The position numbers were made by a program, and so were the translations under genes. The notes under the pieces were generated by a model that had not been told where the DNA came from, did no database searches, and worked only from the letters and a program-made list of their open reading frames with translations. This document shows, piece after piece, positions 1 to 6,734 of a stretch of DNA of 64,000 bases. Within the stretch, counting starts at the first letter, position 1. Each line of letters starts with the position of its first letter. This stretch comes from Deltaproteobacteria bacterium (GTDB lineage: Bacteria; Desulfobacterota; Desulfuromonadia; Geobacterales; Pseudopelobacteraceae): the NCBI GenBank assembly GCA_021781535.1, contig JAJXWO010000014.1:17721-81720 (forward strand), read 5' to 3'.

Positions 1-849
1 CCCACAGCGGTCAAGGTTGAGCAGGAAACGCTCTTTGGGAAATCCACTTTTTTTGGAGATAAAATCGATCATGCGCACATTGGCCTGATGAGGAATGATG
101 TAATCCAGATCCGTAGCAGATATGCCGGCTTTCGCACAGAGAGTGTTGATAATGTCCGGAATGACATCCGTAGCAAATATGTAGACCTGCTTGCCGGCCA
201 TCTGGAAATAAATCTCCCGTTCCTCAATCGATTCTGCCGTAACCGGTTTGCGTGAGCCGGACGAAGGTACCTGAATCAGCGGCCACCCCTTGCCGTCACT
301 GCGCATATAGGTATGCTGAATCCCCTTTGTTGCATCACCACCACTGCTCACAATGGCAGCACCGGCACCGTCGCCAAAGAGCGGACAGCTGGTTTTGTCA
401 TTAAAATCAAGAATTTTTGAGTAGGTATCGGCGCCAATTGCCATGACGGTCTTGTATTTTCCGCACTTGATAAAGTTATCGGCAATTTCGAGCGCATAGA
501 CAAAGCTGGAGCAGACTGCGTTGACATCAAAGGCAAAAGCGTTTTTTGCGCCGATGTTCTCCTGGACGATGCAGGCAGTTGAAGGAAGGCTCATGTCAGG
601 AGTCGAGGTTCCGACTATGATACAGTCAATATCAGAGGCGTCAATTCCAGCGGCTTCCAATGCTTTTTTAGCGGCACCGGTGGCCAGATCAGAGGTCGCC
701 TGGTCGGCATGAGCAAAACGCCGCTCACGGATGCCGGTACGGCTGAAAATCCATTCGTCCGCATTTTCAACCAGGTAATCAAAATGGCTGTTCGGTATTA
801 CCCGATCCGGAAGGCATGAACCACTGCCGATAATTTTTGAATAAATCAT
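1..849 (-). CDS. fabH: 3-oxoacyl-ACP synthase III (FabH-type), 3' end cut by window edge
   Basis: Open frame of 283 codons from ATG at 849 to the window edge with no stop. The start is preceded by GTGGAGAAAAT, a good ribosome site. Two of the three FabH catalytic residues are visible in the correct order: Cys113 in AVCSSF and His254 in PHQAN. The third (Asn, in the GNTSAAS-type motif) would lie about 30 residues further, beyond the edge. The family condenses an acyl-CoA with malonyl-ACP in the cytoplasm to start fatty acid synthesis. A FabH-like protein of another pathway is not excluded because the C-terminus is missing. Confidence 0.9.
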   Translation of the reverse strand, partial: MIYSKIIGSGSCLPDRVIPNSHFDYLVENADEWIFSRTGIRERRFAHADQATSDLATGAAKKALEAAGIDASDIDCIIVGTSTPDMSLPSTACIVQENIGAKNAFAFDVNAVCSSFVYALEIADNFIKCGKYKTVMAIGADTYSKILDFNDKTSCPLFGDGAGAAIVSSGGDATKGIQHTYMRSDGKGWPLIQVPSSGSRKPVTAESIEEREIYFQMAGKQVYIFATDVIPDIINTLCAKAGISATDLDYIIPHQANVRMIDFISKKSGFPKERFLLNLDRCG

Positions 850-962
850 ATTTTCTCCACTTTCACCTGTCAGTGACGGGCGAATTTCACTTTAAATAGA
901 ATCTTTTTATCTATCTCACAAAATAACGCTGTTTGTCAAGATCAGCTCCACAGTGCGATCTA

Positions 963-1283
963 TTATTTATTTCCTGACCTGAGAATATCTACGATCGAAA
1001 ACGCCCACACCATAAAAAATGCGGCAAGCACCGCTTTGCCAAAGCCGGATTCTCCGTCAAGTGCTTTCATCACCTCAGTTGGCGTTATACTGATCGCACC
1101 ACCGGCGATCTGGGAGGCGATTACCGGAGAAAGCCCCCGCAGCAGAACAAACAGCGCCAATAGTAACACGATATTGACCAGTACGATAATGATCCCGCCT
1201 GCCATTTTACGGCCAAGATACAGCTGCCCGAGCCCCGGCAACACAAAGGCAGAAAGCAGCAAAGCAGCCAGTTTTTTGTTCAT
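963..1283 (-). CDS. small membrane protein, TM2-like N-terminus
   Basis: A 106-residue protein starting at MNKKLAALL; this ATG has GGGAAA about 10 bases upstream, better than the ATG nine codons earlier. Hydrophobic segments lie around residues 5-20, 28-50 and 83-100. The segment LPGLGQLYLGRKMAGG resembles the PGxGxFYLGxxxxG signature of TM2-type membrane proteins, but the rest does not match closely. Function unknown. It stands alone between fabH and the divergent yggT gene. Confidence 0.65.
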   Translation of the reverse strand: MNKKLAALLLSAFVLPGLGQLYLGRKMAGGIIIVLVNIVLLLALFVLLRGLSPVIASQIAGGAISITPTEVMKALDGESGFGKAVLAAFFMVWAFSIVDILRSGNK

Positions 1284-1371
1284 AATCCAGTTTTCCCTTT
1301 CGTGATGCATGTACGTCTGTGAATTCTCTTCATCAATATTCTCTGGACAGAGCGTACGAACCGTTTCTGTT

Positions 1372-1400
1372 TTGACTTTGCCCGAGCATTAAGGCATAGT
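1372..1400 (+). promoter_or_regulatory. sigma-70-type promoter of yggT
   Basis: TTGACT at 1372-1377, a 17-base spacer, then CATAGT at 1395-1400. The predicted start near 1407 gives a leader of about 30 bases before the ATG at 1436. Confidence 0.5.
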
Positions 1401-1435
1401 TACATCGATTTTACCCTGAACTCAGGAGCAAACCA

Positions 1436-1762
1436 ATGGTTCTCGTCGCAAATATACTGCTGGCCCTGGCCAAGCTGGTTGAACTGGCCAGCGGACTTCT
1501 CACTATTTACAAATACATTCTGCTGGCCAGCGTCATTATCTCATGGGTAAACGCCGATCCCTACAACCCGCTTGTCAATTTTATCTTTCGCGTTACAGAC
1601 CCGATTCTGCGCCGCATTCGACGCTACATGCCTGACACCGGCATGCTGGATATTTCACCCCTGGTCGCCTTTGCCGCTATCTATGTCCTGCAGATTGTCG
1701 TTTTTGATACCGCCTACGAATACCTGATAAGCGCCAGCATGACACTAAAAATGAGAGGTTGA
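1436..1762 (+). CDS. YggT family membrane protein
   Basis: A 108-residue protein with two hydrophobic blocks (about residues 3-38 and 78-98) around the conserved YGGT-family core: ISWVNADPYNP near residue 36 and the TDPILRRIRRYMP segment near residue 55. The single YGGT repeat and the length fit the family. Members are integral inner-membrane proteins with roles suggested in osmotic tolerance and division; the biochemical role is not settled. The start follows AGGAG eight bases upstream. A strong terminator lies 60 bases after the stop. Confidence 0.85.
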   Translation: MVLVANILLALAKLVELASGLLTIYKYILLASVIISWVNADPYNPLVNFIFRVTDPILRRIRRYMPDTGMLDISPLVAFAAIYVLQIVVFDTAYEYLISASMTLKMRG

Positions 1763-1823
1763 CGCTCCGAATAGTACACTCTGTTCGGAGCGACGTGTTT
1801 TTGCTGCACTATCTGATTAAACC

Positions 1824-1859
1824 AAAAAAAAGCCCCGGAGAGTATCCGGGGCTTTTTTT
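1824..1859. terminator. bidirectional Rho-independent terminator
   Basis: The stem AAAAGCCCCGGA / TCCGGGGCTTTT with a 5-base loop is flanked by A and T runs on both sides. It lies between the convergent yggT and cold-shock genes and can serve both. Confidence 0.9.
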
Positions 1860-1879
1860 GTTTTGGTACAAAGCGGGCC

Positions 1880-2080
1880 TTAAATTCTTGTTACGTTCGC
1901 GGCCTGAAGCCCTTTCGGACCCTTTGTTACTTCAAAAGTTACTCTATCGCCTTCTGCAAGGGATTTGAAACCTTCGCCTGCGATTGCGGAGAAATGGCAA
2001 AATACATCCTCGCCACCTTCCTGCTCAAGAAATCCAAAACCCTTGCTGTCATTGAACCATTTTACTGTTCCGTTTACCAT
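1880..2080 (-). CDS. cold-shock domain protein (CspA family)
   Basis: A 66-residue protein starting [17 protein letters not shown], which contains RNP1 (KGFGF), followed by RNP2 (VFCHF). This is a complete single cold-shock domain of normal length. The ATG at 2080 has AGGAGAAG upstream; the longer open frame 5' of it is the leader. Family members bind single-stranded RNA and DNA and act as RNA chaperones in the cytoplasm. The leader from the predicted promoter is about 55 bases, short compared with cold-inducible cspA leaders, so cold induction cannot be inferred. Confidence 0.95.
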   Translation of the reverse strand: MVNGTVKWFNDSKGFGFLEQEGGEDVFCHFSAIAGEGFKSLAEGDRVTFEVTKGPKGLQAANVTRI

Positions 2081-2141
2081 GTGCTTACTTCTCCTGATTC
2101 TTCTTAATGATTTTATCCAGATAATAATCCGAACTTTATGT

Positions 2142-2170
2142 ACTCTAACGTATCGCATAAACCAAGTCAA
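2142..2170 (-). promoter_or_regulatory. sigma-70-type promoter of the cold-shock gene
   Basis: On the minus strand TTGACT (2170-2165), a 17-base spacer, then TAGAGT (2147-2142). The predicted start is near 2135. Confidence 0.55.
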
Positions 2171-2236
2171 GCAAATTAAATCATGTTCTAACATTTTGTA
2201 TATATTGTACTCGATGGGTTACTGAAAGCCGGAAGA

Positions 2237-3172
2237 TCACTTCCCGCGTACGACGGTACTGTCGGCACAGATGATTTCCCGTGCCTGGAGCAGTTGATCT
2301 TTGCTACCGTCTATCCAGTTGATACCTATGCCATGTCGCTCCATGCGGCGAAACCAGTTTCCCTGTCGTTTTGCAAAGTTGTGGATTGCACTGTTCAGCC
2401 GCTGAAACATATCGTTTTTATTCATGTCACCCCGAAGATAAGCCCCCACGTACCGATACTCAAGCCCGTAATAATCCAGGCGTTCCCACGCAATGCCACC
2501 GGCATGGAGGCGTTCTACTTCTTCTATCATACCGTTATCGAGACGCTCTTTCAGGCGTGCTGTTATACGTCGACGCAATGCTTCGCGCTCCCAGTGGATA
2601 CCGATAACGGTCGACTGCAACCGGGTGAGCGGCTCGCAGGCTGCACCGTTTTCCGCCTCTCCCCGGGCAATTTCAATCGCCCGGACAGTACGCTCCCGGT
2701 CCGCCAGATCCGTACTGTTATGCTGATGTGGCTTGAGATGCCACAACTCCCGGACCAGTTCGTCATCGGTTTTCAGCGCCAGTTCTGCCCGCAGAGCGCC
2801 GTTAAACGGCACTTCGATCATGCGATAGCCACGCAGCGCGGCATCCAGATACATACCACTTCCACCGCACAGGACAGGTACGGTGCCGCGGGAAGCAATC
2901 TCCGCAACGGATTTCAGAAATCTGCGCTGGAAGTCGAACACGCTGAATTCTTCTCCGGCATTCAAGATATCGATCAGATGATACGGCACCCGGCCATATT
3001 CATGAAGATCTTTGCCGCTGCCAATATCCATCCCCCGGAAGACCTGACGCGAATCGGCCGAGATAACCTCCCCACCGTACTCCTCTGCAAGGGCAACGGC
3101 CAGACGCGTCTTGCCGGAAGCGGTCGGGCCAAGAATAACGAGCATACCTAGCGGCGCCCCCGGCTCAATCAC
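2237..3172 (-). CDS. miaA: tRNA dimethylallyltransferase
   Basis: A 311-residue protein with the P-loop GPTASGKT near residue 15, the DSRQVFRGMDIGSGK segment that binds substrate, and the C-terminal NxxxRRxGxWF-like region. MiaA transfers a dimethylallyl group to N6 of A37 in tRNAs that read codons beginning with U. The start overlaps the end of uvrC by eight bases, which implies translational coupling in a uvrC-miaA operon. An alternative start is Met10, immediately before the P-loop strand. Confidence 0.95.
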   Translation of the reverse strand: MIEPGAPLGMLVILGPTASGKTRLAVALAEEYGGEVISADSRQVFRGMDIGSGKDLHEYGRVPYHLIDILNAGEEFSVFDFQRRFLKSVAEIASRGTVPVLCGGSGMYLDAALRGYRMIEVPFNGALRAELALKTDDELVRELWHLKPHQHNSTDLADRERTVRAIEIARGEAENGAACEPLTRLQSTVIGIHWEREALRRRITARLKERLDNGMIEEVERLHAGGIAWERLDYYGLEYRYVGAYLRGDMNKNDMFQRLNSAIHNFAKRQGNWFRRMERHGIGINWIDGSKDQLLQAREIICADSTVVRGK

Positions 3173-4997
3173 TGTGCACCCCCCTGTATACCGCTTCTGC
3201 TGTTGTCCGGTTCATCCCCGGGACAGCCAGAATTTCTTCCACCGTCGCCTCCTTCAGACTTCGGAGGCTGCCGAAATGCTTCAATAGGGCAGAGCGACGC
3301 TTGGGGCCGATGCCCGGAATCATTTCAACCCCCGAGACCAGCCCCTCTTTCCCGCGCAGCTTCCGGTGATACCCGATTGCAAAACGGTGCGCCTCATCCC
3401 GGATAGCTGTCAGCAGAAGCAGCGGTGCAGAGTTCTGACGCAGTACGACCGGATTCTTCCTGCCGGGGATAAACACCCGTTCATCGCTTTTGAAAACTGC
3501 CGGCGCAGCAGCATCGTGCCGAACACGGCTCTTGGCCAGCGACACCACATCAAAGCACCCTGTCAAACCCAGCTCGGCAATAACCGCCAATACTGCATTC
3601 AACTGTCCGATACCTCCATCAACGACGACCAGATCGGGGAGAGCACTCTTTTCTCTGCTATCGACACTAAATCGACGGAGAAAAACTTCTCGCAGCATGG
3701 CAAAGTCGTCCTGACCGTCAACTGTTTTGATGCGATAATGGCGGTAGTTGCCACGGTCAGCCGTGCCGGACGTGAACACAACACAGCTTCCCACCGAAAA
3801 GCGACCCTGAATGGTGGAAATGTCATAACATTCCATTCGCTGTGGAATCCGGGCCAACTGCAACCGGTCAAAAAGAGCGCTCAGCACCGCTTCAGCCGAG
3901 GCTTTCTTCTCATCACGCTCCCGGCAGGCAGACAGAGCATTTTTACCGGCCAGATCAACCAATTCCCGCTTTGTGCCGCGCTGCGGAAGCATGATGGACA
4001 CTTTACTCCCTTTCAGCTCGCCGAACAGCTCGGCCAACGCCGCCTTATCCTCTATATCGAGCGGAAGCAGAATTTCTTCCGGGATAAAAGCCGTATCAGT
4101 GTAATACTGCTTCAGAAACGCCGAGATAGCCGTTGCATCGTCCAGCTCCCAGGCAACAGGGAACAGGCGGCTCCCGGTAAGAACTCCTGCGCGGATAAAC
4201 AGCAGGGCCAGTTCGATCTGCTTCCCGTCGCGGTAAAAGCCAACCACATCACTGTCTCCACCGTGCAGCACAACTTTCTGTTTTTCGACCGTTGTCTCTA
4301 TTGAGCGGAGCAGGTTTCGCCAGTGGGCCGCCTCTTCATAGAGCATGCGCTCCGAAGCATCAATCATGCGCCGTTTGAACTCGGCCATGAGCTGCCGCCC
4401 TTTGCCTTCAAGAAAAAGCATGGCCCCGTCCACCAGGACCGCGTACGCTTCTCGCGAAATCAAGCCGTGGCAGGGCGCACTGCACTGCCCAATCTGGTGG
4501 TAGAGACAGGGGCGCTTCCGGGACATGCAAGCGGCAAGCGGATAGTGCCGCAACGGGAATATCCGGATCATCTGCCGGAGGACCTCCCGCGCCGCCACCC
4601 CGGATGAATACGGACCAAAATAGCGCGCCCCGTCGCGAGGACGCTTGCGCACGACGGTAAAGCGCGCAAACTCTTCATGGGGATCAATCCGCAACGAAAA
4701 ATACGTCTTATCATCTTTCAGGCTCATGTTGTAACGCGGATGGTGCTGCTTGATAAGCGTATTTTCGAGAAGGAGCGCTTCTTTCTCGGTATCGGTCAGC
4801 ACAACATCTATATCGACAACTTTAGCCATCAAAAATTTAATGTGGTAGCGCGAATCGCCTGACGCATTGAAGTATGAGCGTACCCGCTGCCGTAAACTGC
4901 GCGCTTTGCCGACATATATTATTTCTCCGCCGGCATCGCGCATCAGATAGACGCCCGGAGAAGTCGGAAACATCCGTATCTTTTCTTCAAGGTTCAT
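3165..4997 (-). CDS. uvrC: excinuclease ABC subunit C
   Basis: A 610-residue protein from MNLEEKIRMFPTSPGVYLM; the ATG at 4997 has AGGA upstream, while the open frame 18 codons further 5' lacks a ribosome site. Visible in order: GIY-YIG nuclease domain (GVY...YVGKA, residues 13-40), a UVR-type motif near residue 205, the C-terminal RNase H-like nuclease core (ECYDIS...VVDGG), and a helix-hairpin-helix tail (IPGIGPKRRSALL, VPGMN). UvrC makes both incisions in nucleotide excision repair with UvrA and UvrB. It is first in the pair with miaA. Confidence 0.96.
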   Translation of the reverse strand: MNLEEKIRMFPTSPGVYLMRDAGGEIIYVGKARSLRQRVRSYFNASGDSRYHIKFLMAKVVDIDVVLTDTEKEALLLENTLIKQHHPRYNMSLKDDKTYFSLRIDPHEEFARFTVVRKRPRDGARYFGPYSSGVAAREVLRQMIRIFPLRHYPLAACMSRKRPCLYHQIGQCSAPCHGLISREAYAVLVDGAMLFLEGKGRQLMAEFKRRMIDASERMLYEEAAHWRNLLRSIETTVEKQKVVLHGGDSDVVGFYRDGKQIELALLFIRAGVLTGSRLFPVAWELDDATAISAFLKQYYTDTAFIPEEILLPLDIEDKAALAELFGELKGSKVSIMLPQRGTKRELVDLAGKNALSACRERDEKKASAEAVLSALFDRLQLARIPQRMECYDISTIQGRFSVGSCVVFTSGTADRGNYRHYRIKTVDGQDDFAMLREVFLRRFSVDSREKSALPDLVVVDGGIGQLNAVLAVIAELGLTGCFDVVSLAKSRVRHDAAAPAVFKSDERVFIPGRKNPVVLRQNSAPLLLLTAIRDEAHRFAIGYHRKLRGKEGLVSGVEMIPGIGPKRRSALLKHFGSLRSLKEATVEEILAVPGMNRTTAEAVYRGVHSD

Positions 4998-5156
4998 GAG
5001 TGCAATCCTACACCGATTGCATTTGGAATGGGAAGTGTCTTTATTGAGCAAACAATTGCCTGTTTATGCAGCATATGCTGATTATTTGGGCAATGGCCAC
5101 CAACGAGTCATCATAAACATGTTCATAATATCAGCATATTACACCGGGCAGCCTGA

Positions 5157-5172
5157 TTGGCCGTTTTTTTGC
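5157..5172 (+). promoter_or_regulatory. sigma-54-type promoter of the ammonium transporter gene
   Basis: TTGGCCGTTTTTTTGCTT fits the -24/-12 form: GG and GC elements separated by exactly ten bases. The predicted start near 5184 lies about 45 bases before the ATG. A perfect 12-base palindrome, CAGCATATGCTG at 5069-5080, sits about 90 bases upstream, where an activator could bind; it does not match the NtrC consensus. Confidence 0.5.
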
Positions 5173-5228
5173 TTGCCGTCAGCACTCGCCCAAAGACGGG
5201 CAACAGACACCAACGGGGGTAATTCTGT

Positions 5229-6449
5229 ATGGAAACCATGTCAACGATGACTGGTCTGACAAGTAGTGCGGACGTTCTTTTTCTCATGCTGGGCGCAGTA
5301 ATGGTTTTCGCAATGCACGCCGGTTTCGCCTTTCTGGAAGTCGGCTCGGTGCGAAAGAAAAATCAGGTAAATGCACTTGTAAAAATACTCACCGATTGGT
5401 CGATTTCTACGATTGTATATTTTTTAATCGGCTTTCCGATCGCCTATGGAATATCTTTTTTAAAGCCGGCAGGAGAACTGCTCGGCACAACCCACGGCTA
5501 CGATCTGGTTCACTTCTTCTTCCTGCTCTGCTTTGCCGCATGCATTCCCGCCATAATTTCCGGCGGCGTCGCTGAACGGGCAAAGTTCTGGCCGCAGGTT
5601 ACCGCCGGTGCCATCTTCGCCGGAATTTCCTACCCGATCTTTGAATCGTTGATATGGGGGCAGAACTCCGGCTATCTGCAATCGCTTTTCAAGTCAATCG
5701 GTGGCGCCGAATTCCATGACTATGCCGGTTCGGTGGTCGTCCATTCCATCGGCGGCTGGATCGCACTACCGGCAATCATTATCCTCGGTCCGCGCATAGG
5801 GCGCTACGTTCGCGGCAAATCCCACCCTATCATGGTCAGCAACATCCCTTTTCTGGCACTCGGATCATGGGTCCTGGCAATTGGCTGGTTCGGCTTTAAT
5901 GTCATGAGCGCCGGCAACCTGGAAAAAATATCCGGACTGGTGGCGGTCAACTCCCTGATGGCCATGGTTGGAGGAGTTCTCGCCGCCCTGGTGGCTGGCA
6001 AAAACGACCCCGGTTTTATCCACAATGGCGCCCTGGCCGGCCTGATTGCCGTCTGTGCCGGCAGCGACATCATGCACCCGTTGGGAGCCTTTCTGGTTGG
6101 AGGCATCGCTTCAATCATATTTGTGTACGGCTTCCACTATGAGCAGGAAACACTGAAAATCGACGACGTTCTCGGAGTATGGCCTCTACACGGCATAATC
6201 GGTACCTGGGGAGGGATTGCCGCCGGGATTTTCGGGCAGAAGTTTTTGGGAGGAATCGGCGGGGTCAGTTTTGTTTCCCAATTGAGCGGGAGCCTCCTCG
6301 CAGTTCTCTTTGCCATGGCCAGCAGTTTTGCGGTGTATGGCGTACTCCACAAAACCGTCGGAATCCGCCTGAACCAGGAGGATGAATTTGCCGGCGCCGA
6401 CCTCTCCATCCACAACATAGAGGCCTACCCGGAAGACAGCATTCGATAG
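5229..6449 (+). CDS. amtB: ammonium transporter (Amt family)
   Basis: A 406-residue, strongly hydrophobic protein with about eleven membrane segments. Family signatures are visible: HDYAGSVVVHSIGGW with the first pore histidine, and WPLHGIIGTWGG with the second. The segment GFAFLEVGSVRKKN near residue 35 corresponds to the GLAFFYGGLVRxKN region. Members conduct ammonium or ammonia across the inner membrane. No glnK gene is adjacent, although the two are often linked. The upstream sigma-54 promoter predicts nitrogen control. A second in-frame ATG lies three codons downstream. Confidence 0.92.
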   Translation: METMSTMTGLTSSADVLFLMLGAVMVFAMHAGFAFLEVGSVRKKNQVNALVKILTDWSISTIVYFLIGFPIAYGISFLKPAGELLGTTHGYDLVHFFFLLCFAACIPAIISGGVAERAKFWPQVTAGAIFAGISYPIFESLIWGQNSGYLQSLFKSIGGAEFHDYAGSVVVHSIGGWIALPAIIILGPRIGRYVRGKSHPIMVSNIPFLALGSWVLAIGWFGFNVMSAGNLEKISGLVAVNSLMAMVGGVLAALVAGKNDPGFIHNGALAGLIAVCAGSDIMHPLGAFLVGGIASIIFVYGFHYEQETLKIDDVLGVWPLHGIIGTWGGIAAGIFGQKFLGGIGGVSFVSQLSGSLLAVLFAMASSFAVYGVLHKTVGIRLNQEDEFAGADLSIHNIEAYPEDSIR

Positions 6450-6633
6450 AATCGCGAACCATCGTTTCGGGTATAGAAGAAGCGCCCTTACCTGAACTTT
6501 CGGGTGCAGAGAATCGCTTCTTGCGCACTTTTTCAGGGCGATATATGTAACCGTACGCGGCTCATGTGCTCCTGTTGAATCCGCACGGCGTAACGATTGC
6601 TAACGTACTGACATTCCGTTTCTTTCGTTGACA

Positions 6634-6700
6634 ACGGCGCGGAGAGGTGCTACTTAGGAGGCATTTTACCTGCAGACTCTATCTGCTCTCCGTGCGCCGT
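6634..6700 (+). other. long hairpin in the leader of the following gene
   Basis: The 285-base gap after amtB contains two inverted repeats. The stronger is ACGGCGC-GGAGAG (6634-6646) pairing with CTCTCC-GT-GCGCCGT (6686-6700), 13 pairs with a two-base bulge, ending 34 bases before the GTG of the next gene. A weaker one pairs AGAAGCG (6477-6483) with CGCTTCT (6514-6520). Neither has a T-run. No known riboswitch class was recognised. TTGACA at 6628-6633 overlaps the hairpin and may be a -35 element, but the -10 is poor. Confidence 0.35.
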
Positions 6701-6734
6701 CAGCAGGGCCGCCGGCCAAAAGAGGTCCATTAAC

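Noticed and set aside
1759..1968. Plus-strand open frame after yggT
   Set aside because: Spans the terminator and the antisense of the cold-shock gene; no ribosome site and no family resemblance.
2294..4304. Long plus-strand open frames opposite miaA and uvrC
   Set aside because: Shadows of well-conserved genes on the other strand; their translations show no domain.
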